Shown: positions 1 to 8,080 of the stretch, piece by piece
Layout: the number at the start of each line of letters is the position of its first letter
Position numbering within the stretch: position 1 is the stretch's first letter
DNA from: Mycobacteroides immunogenum
GTDB taxonomy: Bacteria; Actinomycetota; Actinomycetes; Mycobacteriales; Mycobacteriaceae
Length of the DNA stretch: 64,000 nt
Assembly: GCF_001605725.1 (NCBI RefSeq)
Contig: NZ_CP011530.1
Span: 1,984,001 to 2,048,000 of the forward strand
Direction of reading: 5' to 3'
Translations under genes and position numbers: made by a program
The notes under the pieces: generated by a model
Told to the model about the DNA's origin: nothing
The model's input: only the letters and a program-made list of their open reading frames with translations
The model's database searches: none

Positions 1-315
1 GACAAGCTGGGAAACCAGTTGCCACAGCTCTCCGTCGTCGCTGACCGTCTTGCCGAGGTCACTCCGCGCGGAGACACCGTGTTCATCGACCATCAGGTGG
101 ATCAGATCGCCTACTACCGCAATGTCGTGTGGTCCGAAATGGTTGTGGGCGTGCACGACAACGACGCCAACATGGACATCCTGTTGCAGGCTGACAAGGA
201 CAGTTGGGAGCGGTTCCTGAACCACACTGTCGTAGAGTTGGAGCAGGGCAAGGACATCCCGGACGCAGACGTTGATGGGCTGTTCCCTCCTCAGGACAAC
301 CCATGCCATAGCTGA
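1..315 (+). CDS. 3' end of an unrecognised gene (partial)
   Basis: An open frame runs from the first base of the window to a TGA at 313-315, so this is the C-terminal part (about 104 residues) of a gene that starts upstream. The only internal start-like codon is a TTG at 19 with no ribosome binding site. The sequence is acidic and soluble-looking, with no membrane segment and no catalytic motif I recognise. A hairpin overlaps its stop, and the tRNA fragment lies about 190 bases downstream, so it is probably the last gene of an integrated element lying to the left. Function unknown. Confidence 0.45.
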   Translation, partial: DKLGNQLPQLSVVADRLAEVTPRGDTVFIDHQVDQIAYYRNVVWSEMVVGVHDNDANMDILLQADKDSWERFLNHTVVELEQGKDIPDADVDGLFPPQDNPCHS

Positions 316-327
316 CCTTTCGGTCAG
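312..327 (+). terminator. Small hairpin at the end of the partial gene
   Basis: CTGACC and GGTCAG form a perfect 6-bp stem with a TTTC loop, overlapping the stop codon of the first gene. There is no T tract, so it is at best a weak terminator. Confidence 0.3.
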
Positions 328-504
328 TCGCATAGCGGCGCGGATGCCAGCGTCCCGCGACACCTGACCTCCCAGAAACATGGTCGATTTATGGTCGGTT
401 TATGACAAGCTGGAAGACCCCTGGTCCTTCTGTTATCGATAGATAACAAGTAAGAAATACCTGGTCAAAGTGTATTCAAGGGAATCTGCACGGATTGGAG
501 CGGG

Positions 505-553
505 GGTCTTTCTCATAATCCATTGGTCGCGGGTTCGAGCCCCGCCCGCCCTA
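505..553 (+). other. tRNA 3' fragment, probable attachment-site remnant
   Basis: The segment has an anticodon-loop-like CTCATAA (anticodon CAT), a variable loop, a perfect T arm (GCGGG, TTCGAGC, CCCGC) and an acceptor-like CCGCCCT. No D arm or 5' acceptor strand is present upstream, and the anticodon stem does not pair. This is what remains on the distal side when an integrative element recombines into the 3' end of a tRNA gene. The type is most like a CAU (Met-type) tRNA, and the element would lie to the left, outside the window. Confidence 0.6.
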
Positions 554-577
554 CTTTAGAGGCTGTATGACGTCGGG

Positions 578-659
578 TGATGCTTTACGTTTTGTCTGCG
601 GTTGATGGGTGACAGTGTTTCGGCTGATGCCTTACGCCTGTTTCGGTTGATCGTTGACA
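578..659 (-). repeat. Paired imperfect direct repeats, IS21-like end
   Basis: Two copies, 578-614 and 625-659, share the blocks TGATGC-TTACG, then GGTTGAT, then TGACA. Read on the minus strand the array begins with TGTCAACGATC. Multiple terminal repeats starting TGTCA are typical of IS21-family ends. No IstA or IstB transposase is present, so this would be a relic end or a solo scar. Confidence 0.4.
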
Positions 660-750
660 CTCCCTCGATCAACCTCGGCGTTCGGCTATAACCTTGAACG
701 AATTGGAGCGGGCTCGATCCGGTCTCAGGGTCTCAGGGAGGGGCAGTTTC

Positions 751-2568
751 GTGACGTTATCAGGGGGGTTGGGGGCACCGTTGCGGGAGACGTGGATTCG
801 CCGCGTCCGAATGATTCAGGCCATACTCGCGGTCGCCGCCTTAGCGGGGGCGTGCTTGGTTGCCTCAACTAATCCACTTGCACAGTGGTGGTTTTGGGTA
901 GGCGCGACGACCGCTCTGACTATCGCTGTCGTCGAACCTTACTTTACCGGGGTCACCGGTGCGCTGTTGTTCAGCCTCGGAGCATTAGGCGCTGGCTTGA
1001 CAGCCAATCGTCAGGGTGTCGAACCCCTATGGGCCGTCTACTTTGGCTTAGCCGTAGCCGTATTTGCAACCTCAGCGTTATCAATCGCCAGTGGGGAAGG
1101 ACGACTTCGAGATGCTACCCATTGGATCGCCACTCGATTCGGCCGTCCACTCTGGTTGGGGACGTCAGCTGTCTTAATCGAGGTGATTCGCAAAGCAAGC
1201 GGGGGCACGCTCGTCGGCGCGACCCCGCTTGCGATCGGAGCATTGCTTGCCCTCGTGCTCGCGTCTCCCGATTGGTATCGCCTGTTTATCGCCGTCGCGC
1301 CAGCTCTTGGCGGACTTGCGACGTTGGAAACAGCTATCGAGCCCAACGTCGTATTGCTTACTACTGATCAGCGTTTCGTACCGGGGTCCGCCGTCGATGT
1401 CGAGGGCATTCACGCCTCCCGAGGAGTCGTAATCGGAAATCTTGCCCATAAAGGGGGAAATCGCATCCGAGTCGCACTGGAGCGGCCTTGGTTCGACGTA
1501 GCGCAACGCAGTGGTCAGCAATGCACGGTTGTTGCTGCATCTTCAGCGACGCAGGCGGTTGCGATCGTGGCTGAGGGCTCAACGGATCTAAACTTGAGCT
1601 TGCGGTTGTTTGGCTCGTTGGCCCGAGGCGACACGGTGTACTGGCAGGATTCAGCAACGGGTCGAAAGTACCTGTATCAAGTCCTGGGTCGCGAGTTGTC
1701 ACGGGAGGTGTGGGACGGTTCTTCTGTGGTCGCGGAGCATGGAACGGCGGTGATGCTCGGCACGGTCGAGCCCGGGGGTATTGTTCGGAACGCTGCGTTG
1801 CCAGCGCCATATGTGCCAGTGTTTCCGGCAGATGCTGTCTCAGGAACGTTGCCTAATGGCTATGGCCGAATCGGCAAAATTTCGGGCACTGAAGTGCCTT
1901 TTGGGATTTCGGCTGAGCAGCTGAGCGCACACCACCTTGCCATTCTCGGAATGTCCGGCATGGGCAAGACGACAGTTGCCCGCAGGGTGTTGAATCTTCT
2001 CGCAAAAGAGTCGGTAGTAATCGCTATGGACGGCACCGGTGAGTACAAGTCCCGCTTCGGATTAAAGCCGTGGCAGTCTCCGGTGGGTCTGTCGACACGA
2101 GGTTCGTGGGTTTACGAGCCGTCTGGTGTTCTAGCGCAAAAGGCCTCTGAGTTTATTAAAGATATTATGACACAGGCAAATTCGGAATATGTCAGTGGGG
2201 AGCCGCTCAGAAGGACGCTCCTACTGGAGGAGGCCCACTCCTATTTGCCTGAGTGGAATTTTGTGGCGACGCGTAGCGAGTCTGACTTTGTGGCGACGAG
2301 CTGTCGCTACATCCTGCAGGCACGGAAATTTGGGCTCAGTTTCGTCCTCGTGTCGCAGCGAACTGCGGTGATCAGTAAATCAGCACTCTCGCAGTGTGAG
2401 AGCTATGTTGTCTTGCGTACGCTCGATGAGACCAGCCTTCAGTACATCGAGGGCGTGCTCGGGCGAGAGTTCCGCGACGTCGTGTCATCGCTGTCCAGAT
2501 TCCAAGCAGTATGTGTTGGCCCTGCATTCAGCACGGGAACGCCAGTGGTGGTGGATCTTGACCCGTAG
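751..2568 (+). CDS. Membrane-anchored HerA/FtsK-type P-loop ATPase
   Basis: The protein has 605 residues from GTG 751, chosen because GGGAGGGG lies 7 bases upstream. Roughly the first 190 residues contain several hydrophobic helices. A beta-rich middle (about 200-370) follows, then a P-loop ATPase domain with Walker A GMSGMGKTT (from G400) and Walker B LLLEEAH (about 490-496). The EEAH Walker B and the late SQR motif are typical of the HerA/DUF87 branch of the FtsK-HerA superfamily, which pumps DNA or drives nuclease complexes. HerA proteins normally act with a NurA, Sir2 or other nuclease partner, but none is visible here. GC is visibly lower than in the core genes, consistent with transfer. 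The exact role, defence or conjugation, is open. Confidence 0.65.
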   Translation: MTLSGGLGAPLRETWIRRVRMIQAILAVAALAGACLVASTNPLAQWWFWVGATTALTIAVVEPYFTGVTGALLFSLGALGAGLTANRQGVEPLWAVYFGLAVAVFATSALSIASGEGRLRDATHWIATRFGRPLWLGTSAVLIEVIRKASGGTLVGATPLAIGALLALVLASPDWYRLFIAVAPALGGLATLETAIEPNVVLLTTDQRFVPGSAVDVEGIHASRGVVIGNLAHKGGNRIRVALERPWFDVAQRSGQQCTVVAASSATQAVAIVAEGSTDLNLSLRLFGSLARGDTVYWQDSATGRKYLYQVLGRELSREVWDGSSVVAEHGTAVMLGTVEPGGIVRNAALPAPYVPVFPADAVSGTLPNGYGRIGKISGTEVPFGISAEQLSAHHLAILGMSGMGKTTVARRVLNLLAKESVVIAMDGTGEYKSRFGLKPWQSPVGLSTRGSWVYEPSGVLAQKASEFIKDIMTQANSEYVSGEPLRRTLLLEEAHSYLPEWNFVATRSESDFVATSCRYILQARKFGLSFVLVSQRTAVISKSALSQCESYVVLRTLDETSLQYIEGVLGREFRDVVSSLSRFQAVCVGPAFSTGTPVVVDLDP

Positions 2569-2671
2569 GTACCCCCGACGACTGGCGACTCATACTCGCT
2601 GCTGAAACGAGGTGTACGGGTTGAGTACGACGTGTACGGGTGAGTAGGTTCAGGAACGACTAAAGAGAGGC

Positions 2672-2695
2672 GTGAAGCAGATAGTCCTGCTTCAC
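2672..2695 (+). terminator. 9-bp hairpin after the ATPase gene
   Basis: GTGAAGCAG and CTGCTTCAC form a perfect 9-bp stem with a 6-base loop about 100 bases after the stop. There is no T tract. Just before it are two near-identical copies of GTGTACGGGTGAGTA (2612-2627 with one extra T, and 2632-2646). Confidence 0.35.
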
Positions 2696-2838
2696 TGTCG
2701 CCCACTCTCAGTATATATTCAGCGCTTGCGGGATCGGCGCCTCGGTCCTTGGCGACTGTGAGGTGAGCCCTTCGTAGTGGTCCAGTCGTTGTGCGACTCT
2801 GTTGCCCGGTCTGCGGGCAAGGAAGAATCAACAACGAC

Positions 2839-3126
2839 ATGGCATCGAACAAGCGCCGGCGGCACACCCCGGACCAGATCATCCGCAAGCTCGCCGAGGG
2901 CAACAAGCTCCTTGCAGCGGGCCAGGAACTGAGCGAGGTGTGCCGACACCTAGAGATCGCGGAGTCGACGTGGCATCGCTGGCTTGCCCAGTACGGCGGC
3001 ATGAAGGCCAACGACGCCAAGCGTCTCAAAGAACTCGAAGCCGAGAACGCCCGGCTCAAGAAGATGGTCGCCAACCAGGCCCTCGACATCGACATGCTCA
3101 AGGAGATCTCGGCGGGAAACTTCTGA
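2839..3126 (+). CDS. IS3-family transposase OrfA
   Basis: This 95-residue protein starts at ATG 2839; the frame is open from 2791 but that start lies near the terminal repeat. It has the usual OrfA layout: an N-terminal helix-turn-helix (HTPDQIIRKL, then SEVCRHLEIAESTWHRW) that binds the IS ends, then a leucine-zipper-like coiled coil (LKELEAENARLKKMV) for multimerisation. The frame ends at TGA 3124-3126, directly after the frameshift heptamer, so most ribosomes make OrfA alone and a fraction continue into OrfB. Confidence 0.9.
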   Translation: MASNKRRRHTPDQIIRKLAEGNKLLAAGQELSEVCRHLEIAESTWHRWLAQYGGMKANDAKRLKELEAENARLKKMVANQALDIDMLKEISAGNF

Positions 3127-3178
3127 CCCCGAACCGCAAGCGCAGCGCCGTCACGGTGCTGCGCGAGCGGTTCGGGGT
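3114..3178 (+). promoter_or_regulatory. Programmed -1 frameshift signal
   Basis: The heptamer GGGAAAC (3114-3120) is read as G GGA AAC in the orfA frame, the X XXY YYZ form. The orfA stop is the second codon after it. Five bases downstream begins an 11-bp perfect inverted repeat (ACCCCGAACCG at 3126-3136 with 3168-3178), with a second stem nested inside (GCAGCGCCG pairing CGGTGCTGC around TCA). This gives the slippery site, spacer and stimulatory hairpin of a -1 frameshift. Confidence 0.88.
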
Positions 3179-3977
3179 GTCTGAACGCCGCGCCTGCACG
3201 GTCGTGGGTCTGCACCGCTCCACGATGCGCCTGACGCCGGCGCCGATCGCCACCGAGGAGGCCGAGCTGCGGGCTTGGTTGCGCCGGTTCTCCACCGATC
3301 GACCTCGCTGGGGGTGGCGACGGGCAGCCAAGATGGCCCGCAAGGCCGGCTGGAAAGCCAACAACAAGCGCATCCGCCGGCTGTGGCGTGAAGAGGGCTT
3401 GCGGGTCCCACAGCGCCGCCGCAAGAAGCGGCTGACCGGCATCGGTGTCGCCGTGGGTGCGATGTCACCGATCCGCCCGAACGTGATCTGGGCGATGGAC
3501 TTCCAGTTCGACACGACCGCCGATGGCCGCATCCTCAAGATGCTCAACGTCATCGACGAGTTCACCCGCGAAGCACTCGCGATTGAGGTCGACCGCGCCA
3601 TCAACGCCGACGGCGTCGTCGACGTCTTGGATCGCCTGGCCCTCACCCACGGGGCGCCGCACTACGTGCGCTTCGACAACGGGCCCGAGTTCGTGGCCCA
3701 CGCCGTGAGCGATTGGTGCCGATTCAACAGTGCCGGTTCCCTTTTCATTGATCCCGGCTCGCCGTGGCAGAACGCCTGGATCGAATCCTTCAACGGCCGC
3801 CTGCGTGATGAACTGCTCAACTCGTGGCGCTTCGACTCGCTTCTGGAGGCCCGGGTGATCATCGAGGACTGGCGCTGCGATTACAACGCCAACCGACCCC
3901 ACTCCGCCCACGGCGAACTTACCCCAGCGGAGTTCGCTCTACAGTGGACCACGACCCACCAACCCCAAGTCGCATAG
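3120..3977 (+). CDS. IS3-family transposase OrfB (DDE integrase domain)
   Basis: This frame is expressed as an OrfAB fusion after -1 slippage and gives about 285 residues beyond the junction, starting LLTPNRKR. It has the HTH_21-like region (ERFGVSERRACTVVGLHRST) and then the retroviral-type integrase core, with the DDE residues visible as WAMDF, RFDNGPEF and WIESFNGRLRDE. The terminal GELTPAEFA block is typical of the family. All catalytic residues are present. Large antisense open frames across this gene are shadows. Confidence 0.92.
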   Translation, partial: LLTPNRKRSAVTVLRERFGVSERRACTVVGLHRSTMRLTPAPIATEEAELRAWLRRFSTDRPRWGWRRAAKMARKAGWKANNKRIRRLWREEGLRVPQRRRKKRLTGIGVAVGAMSPIRPNVIWAMDFQFDTTADGRILKMLNVIDEFTREALAIEVDRAINADGVVDVLDRLALTHGAPHYVRFDNGPEFVAHAVSDWCRFNSAGSLFIDPGSPWQNAWIESFNGRLRDELLNSWRFDSLLEARVIIEDWRCDYNANRPHSAHGELTPAEFALQWTTTHQPQVA

Positions 3978-4006
3978 CGACTGGACCACCAAACGGGTCC
4001 CCCTCA

Positions 4007-4372
4007 ACTGGGTACCGACCTCAATCAGCCGAGCAGACTTGTCCCTTCGGAACAGTCATCTTGCGGAGGGCGGCGCGGTAATTCGGATCCGACACTACCG
4101 CGAAGTTGAAATGCTTCCGGTATTGCGCGATCAGCAGAGTAGATCCCAATTGTTTGATTCGTCCCCGCATCAGTGATCAACCCGGGCCAATCTCAAATAT
4201 GGTCCGGTCGAGTTGATGGAGCACGATCGTACCCACGCTTCCCGGGGTTCTCGACTAGCGGGGTTTTGCGACATCCAGCGCGATGGGAATTGCATCAGTC
4301 AGGGCCGACAGGTGGGTGCAGATATCAAGTGCAGATCAGAGGAGGACGACCGAAGGGAAGGTATCGAAAGTC
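4007..4372. other. Gene-poor stretch after the insertion sequence
   Basis: Beyond the target duplication there is no well supported gene. A 49-codon minus-strand frame is listed separately. The plus-strand frames between 4173 and 4531 lack ribosome binding sites and overlap the end of the MPT64-like gene, so I treat them as chance. Confidence 0.4.
4021..4170 (-). CDS. Possible 49-residue hypothetical protein or remnant
   Basis: An ATG at 4170 opens 49 codons to a TGA at 4021-4023, giving a basic peptide starting MRGRIKQLGSTLL. There is an in-frame stop just upstream and no ribosome binding site. The next sequence to the left is the insertion element, so it could be the tail of a gene fragment or a chance frame. 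Confidence 0.2.
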   Translation of the reverse strand: MRGRIKQLGSTLLIAQYRKHFNFAVVSDPNYRAALRKMTVPKGQVCSAD

Positions 4373-5203
4373 CTACGCAATCATCGGGTCAATCGCCGAC
4401 CGCGGCACCAACACCTGCAACGCCCCGTACGAGTCGGGCAGTATCGCGCCTTGGTCGAAGAAGAACCGAATCCCGTCGTTGAGCACCGCGAAGTTCTGGT
4501 AGTTGGCGGGGTCGTAGAGCGTCGCCGGTGAGAACGGCAACGGCGGCGGGGGAGGCGGTGGGGGCGTAGTAGACGTCGAGGTGGTCGATGTGGTGGTAGT
4601 CGGCTGCCCCGAAGTCGTGGTCGGCGTGGGAGTCGCTACGGGCGGCGGGGCCAACTGCTGCTGCAGCACAGCCCGCACAATCGGCGCGACGGTCTTCAGC
4701 GGATCGTCCACCCGCCACAGCGGCGCATCGTCTTTGTCGTCCTTGGGAACCGTGTAGAGAACCGGCTTGCGATAGCTCTGATCCCAGTTGAACGCCTTGT
4801 ACCCCGTCTGCGGCTGCCCGTTCCCGCTGTTTTGGTACACCTTGAACACCACGGTCTGCGTACCGCGCGGGGGCAGGTCTGAGTTGTATTCCGACGGCTT
4901 CATGCTCAACTGAGCCGTCGTACTGCGGGCTCCGCCAGATTTGGCCGCGTTGACGAAAGTATCGCGCGTCTTGGCCACGTATTCGGCGATCGACTTCTGG
5001 TCCGGGTAGTTCAGCGGAATGGTGACGTCGACGCTGTATCCGGTATCGGAGAGGCGGATCTCACATGCCTTGCCGGTATTGGTGCCCTTCAAGTCGCCGC
5101 AGTAATCATGCGGTGCCGCCCCCGCCACACCAGAAAAACCGAAGATGGAGGCAGCCGTGACCAGCACGGACGCGCTGATCGAGCGCATGGATAAGTAGGG
5201 CAC
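4373..5203 (-). CDS. MPT64-like secreted protein (DUF3298 family)
   Basis: The 276-residue protein has a signal peptide ending near AGVAGAAP. It aligns from memory over nearly its full length with M. tuberculosis MPT64 (Rv1980c): the CxxLKGTxTGxAC start, YPDQKS, LPPRGTQTVVFKVYQNSG, YKAFNWDQSYRKP, and the closing NYQNFAVLNDGIRFFF and QVLVPRSAID. Unlike MPT64 it has an insert of about 45 residues (roughly 185-230) of Pro/Thr/Ser repeats that separates the last strand-helix block. The start is GTG 5203 or ATG 5188; neither has a clear binding site. It is divergent from the sulfatase. Confidence 0.9.
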   Translation of the reverse strand: MPYLSMRSISASVLVTAASIFGFSGVAGAAPHDYCGDLKGTNTGKACEIRLSDTGYSVDVTIPLNYPDQKSIAEYVAKTRDTFVNAAKSGGARSTTAQLSMKPSEYNSDLPPRGTQTVVFKVYQNSGNGQPQTGYKAFNWDQSYRKPVLYTVPKDDKDDAPLWRVDDPLKTVAPIVRAVLQQQLAPPPVATPTPTTTSGQPTTTTSTTSTSTTPPPPPPPPLPFSPATLYDPANYQNFAVLNDGIRFFFDQGAILPDSYGALQVLVPRSAIDPMIA

Positions 5204-5331
5204 GTGTGCACTCTAACTTCGCAAGGTGAACCAAGTGCCCGGACCGGTGAGATCAAAGCCCTCTCGGCAGCCATGCCACCTCGCTACGATCACACCGTTC
5301 TTGGATCTTGAACCCCTACTAGGGAGCAGCC

Positions 5332-7692
5332 ATGACGGGATCGCCGGACACCGGATTCAACGGCAAAATCGCCTTGGACATAAGGGATTCCGAACCTGAC
5401 TGGACTCCCTACGCGGCGCCCACCGCGCCCGAGGGCGCGCCCAATGTCCTCTATCTGGTCTGGGATGACACCGGCATCGCCACCTGGGACTGCTTCGGCG
5501 GATTGGTCAAGATGCCCGCCATGAGCCGCATCGCCGAACGCGGCGTGCGGCTCTCACAGTTCCACACCACCGCGCTGTGCTCACCCACCCGTGCCTCGCT
5601 GCTCACCGGCCGCAACGCCACCACCGTCGGCATGGCCACCATCGAGGAGTTCACCGACGGCTTCCCGAACTGCAGCGGACGCATCCCGTTCGACACCGCG
5701 TTGCTCTCCGAAGTACTGGCCGAGAAGGGCTGGAACACCTACTGCGTGGGCAAGTGGCACCTGACTCCGCTGGAAGAGTCGAATTTGGCTGCCACCAAAA
5801 GGCATTGGCCACTGAGCAGAGGATTCGAACGTTTCTACGGCTTCATGGGCGGTGAGACCGACCAGTGGTACCCGGACTTGGTCTACGACAACCATCCCGT
5901 GGAGCCGCCCGCCACCCCGGAAGAGGGCTACCACCTGTCCAAGGACATCGCCGACAAGACCATCGAATTCATCCGCGACGCCAAGGTGATTGCCCCCGAC
6001 AAACCCTGGTTCTCCTACGTGTGCCCCGGCGCCGGCCACGCCCCGCACCACGTCTTCAAGGAATGGGCCGACAAGTACACCGGCACGTTCGACATGGGCT
6101 ACGAGCTGTACCGCGAGATCGTGCTGGAAAACCAGAAGAAGCTCGGCATCGTCCCACCCGACACCGAACTATCACCCGTCAACCCATATCTGGACGTCAA
6201 GGGCCCCAACGGCGAACCCTGGCCGCTGCAAGACACCGTGCGCCCCTGGGACTCGCTCAACGACGAGGAGAAGCGCCTCTTCTCCCGCATGGCCGAGGTG
6301 TTCGCCGGGTTCCTCAGCTATACGGACGATCAGATCGGCCGCATCTTGGACTATCTGGAGGAGTCGGGCCAGATCGACAACACCATCATCGTGGTGATCT
6401 CCGATAACGGGGCCAGCGGCGAGGGCGGCCCCAACGGCTCGGTCAATGAGGTCAAGTTCTTCAACGGCTACATCGACACCGTCGAAGAGAGTCTGCGCTT
6501 CTACGACAACCTCGGCGGCACCGAGACCTACAACCATTACCCCATCGGGTGGGCGATGGCCTTCAACACCCCCTACAAGCTGTACAAGCGCTACGCCTCC
6601 CATGAGGGCGGCATCGCCGACACCGCAATCATCGGCTGGCCCAAGGGAATCACCGCCCACGGCGAGGTTCGCGACACCTACATCAACGTCTGCGACATCA
6701 CCCCAACCATCTACGACCTGCTGGGTATCACCCCGCCCGAGGCTGTCAAGGGCGTCGCCCAAAAACCGCTCGACGGCACCAGTTTCACCGCGGCCCTGCG
6801 AGATCCGAATGCCGACACCGGCAAGGACACCCAGTTCTACACCATGCTGGGCACCCGGGGTATCTGGCACCAGGGCTGGTTCGCCAATACCGTGCATGCC
6901 GCGACGCCCTCGGGCTGGTCGCACTTCGACAAGGACCGCTGGGAGCTGTTCCACATCGAAGCCGACCGCAGCCAATGCCACGATCTCGCCGATGCCCACC
7001 CGGAGAAACTCGAAGAGCTCAAACAACTCTGGTTCGATGAGGCCGCCAAGTACAACGGCCTGCCGCTGGCCGACCTGAACATTCTGGAAACCCTCACCCG
7101 GTGGCGGCCCTACCTGGTGGGGGAGCGCAAGTCCTTCACCTACTACCCGAACACCGCCGCACTCGGCATCGGCGCCGCCGTCGACATTCGCGGCCAATCC
7201 TTTTCGGTCCTTGCCGAGGTCACCACGGCAGCGGGAGCCGAGGGTGTCATCTTCAAACAGGGCGGCGCGCACGGCGGGCACGTGCTGTTCATCCAAAACT
7301 CCACGCTGCACTACATCTACAACTTCATGGGGGAGAAGGAGCAGAAGGTTTCTTCAGAAAGTGCGGTGCCGTTGGGCTCGCACGTGCTCGGTGCCCGCTT
7401 CGCCAAGACCGGCACCGTGCCGGGCAGCCATACCCCGATCGGCGACGTGACCCTTTTCATTGACGAAGACCCCGTCGGCGCACTCACGGGCGTCGAAATT
7501 CACCCGGGCACATTCGGTTTAGCCGGCGCCAGCCTGTCCATCGGACGTAACAGCGGATCGGCGGTGTCCTCGGAGTACAAGGCTCCCTACCCGTTCAGCG
7601 GCGGAACCATCGCCCAGGTGGTGGTCGACATCTCTGGGGAGCCCTACGAAAACCTGGAAAAGAAGCTCGCCATCGCCTTCGCTAAAGACTGA
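5332..7692 (+). CDS. atsD: Arylsulfatase, AtsD-like
   Basis: This is a 786-residue type I sulfatase, the size of mycobacterial AtsD. Asp45-Asp46 in LVWDDTG start the metal site, and CSPTRASLLTGRN carries Cys83, the residue that must be oxidised to formylglycine by a sulfatase-modifying enzyme. GKWHLTP and VVISDNGASGEGG are further active-site blocks. The C-terminal 200 residues form a beta-rich accessory domain. No signal peptide is seen, so it is probably cytoplasmic. AGGGAG lies 6 bases before the ATG. It hydrolyses sulfate esters; the natural substrate is unknown. The gene symbol is by family resemblance. Confidence 0.9.
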   Translation: MTGSPDTGFNGKIALDIRDSEPDWTPYAAPTAPEGAPNVLYLVWDDTGIATWDCFGGLVKMPAMSRIAERGVRLSQFHTTALCSPTRASLLTGRNATTVGMATIEEFTDGFPNCSGRIPFDTALLSEVLAEKGWNTYCVGKWHLTPLEESNLAATKRHWPLSRGFERFYGFMGGETDQWYPDLVYDNHPVEPPATPEEGYHLSKDIADKTIEFIRDAKVIAPDKPWFSYVCPGAGHAPHHVFKEWADKYTGTFDMGYELYREIVLENQKKLGIVPPDTELSPVNPYLDVKGPNGEPWPLQDTVRPWDSLNDEEKRLFSRMAEVFAGFLSYTDDQIGRILDYLEESGQIDNTIIVVISDNGASGEGGPNGSVNEVKFFNGYIDTVEESLRFYDNLGGTETYNHYPIGWAMAFNTPYKLYKRYASHEGGIADTAIIGWPKGITAHGEVRDTYINVCDITPTIYDLLGITPPEAVKGVAQKPLDGTSFTAALRDPNADTGKDTQFYTMLGTRGIWHQGWFANTVHAATPSGWSHFDKDRWELFHIEADRSQCHDLADAHPEKLEELKQLWFDEAAKYNGLPLADLNILETLTRWRPYLVGERKSFTYYPNTAALGIGAAVDIRGQSFSVLAEVTTAAGAEGVIFKQGGAHGGHVLFIQNSTLHYIYNFMGEKEQKVSSESAVPLGSHVLGARFAKTGTVPGSHTPIGDVTLFIDEDPVGALTGVEIHPGTFGLAGASLSIGRNSGSAVSSEYKAPYPFSGGTIAQVVVDISGEPYENLEKKLAIAFAKD

Positions 7693-7700
7693 GTCAAAGA

Positions 7701-7964
7701 CTAAGCGGGCCACTGGCTGAGCTGTTCCCACTCACCGAACGGTGGCTTGGCGGCAGCCTCGATCACGATGTGGCCGGTCACCGCCGACCCGGGGTGGTAC
7801 TCGTCGATCGCGAATCCGCCCGTGCGGTCTTCGGGGGGCGTGCCGTCCCAGATGTAGATCGGTCCGGGTGCGGCGGCCTCGGCCGTGTCGGTACCGCAGG
7901 CGGCGGTGGGCTCGTCCCGGCCCACGCCAGTGTGCTTGCCGTCGATACGCCGCCAGATGCTCAC
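7701..7964 (-). CDS. Small conserved-looking hypothetical protein
   Basis: The 87-residue protein starts at GTG 7964; the frame is open to 8021 but the extra residues look non-coding. It is acidic with Pro and Gly, including PIYIWDGTPPEDRTGG and a GEWEQLSQWP tail. There are no Cys pairs or membrane helices. It converges on the sulfatase with an 8-base gap. I do not recognise the family. Confidence 0.55.
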   Translation of the reverse strand: MSIWRRIDGKHTGVGRDEPTAACGTDTAEAAAPGPIYIWDGTPPEDRTGGFAIDEYHPGSAVTGHIVIEAAAKPPFGEWEQLSQWPA

Positions 7965-8080
7965 GAACGGGATGCTACGCGCTGGCACGGTTTCAGGGCG
8001 GCTACAACTTGACCAATTCATAGATCGAGTAGGCGCCTACCCACGCCCTCGCGCCCACACTGTGTCACCGTTACGTGGTG

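Larger units (their letters stand above)
316..750. other. Gene-free stretch with tRNA fragment and repeats
   Basis: I see no credible coding sequence here. It holds a short inverted repeat (GTTATC-GATA-GATAAC, about 432-447), the tRNA 3' fragment (about 505-552), two imperfect direct repeats (578-659), and the ribosome binding site GGGAGGGG (736-743) of the next gene. It looks like a junction of mobile DNA rather than a normal intergenic region. Confidence 0.5.
2759..4006 (+). mobile_element. Complete IS3-family (IS407-like) insertion sequence
   Basis: The 1248-bp element is bounded by imperfect terminal inverted repeats of about 40 bp. The left begins TGAGGTGAGCCC and the right, read inward, TGAGGGGGACCC; the inner part GTGGTCCAGTCG is identical in both. 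ACTG directly repeats just outside each end (2755-2758 and 4007-4010), a 4-bp target duplication as expected for the IS407 group. It encodes orfA and orfB in overlapping frames joined by a -1 frameshift signal. Nothing is disrupted inside, so it looks intact and possibly active. Confidence 0.92.

Noticed and set aside
4173..4531. Three overlapping plus-strand frames
   Set aside because: No ribosome binding sites, no recognisable protein pattern, and they run into the MPT64-like gene antisense.
6172..7311. Minus-strand frame of 379 codons
   Set aside because: Antisense shadow of the sulfatase gene caused by high GC at third positions.
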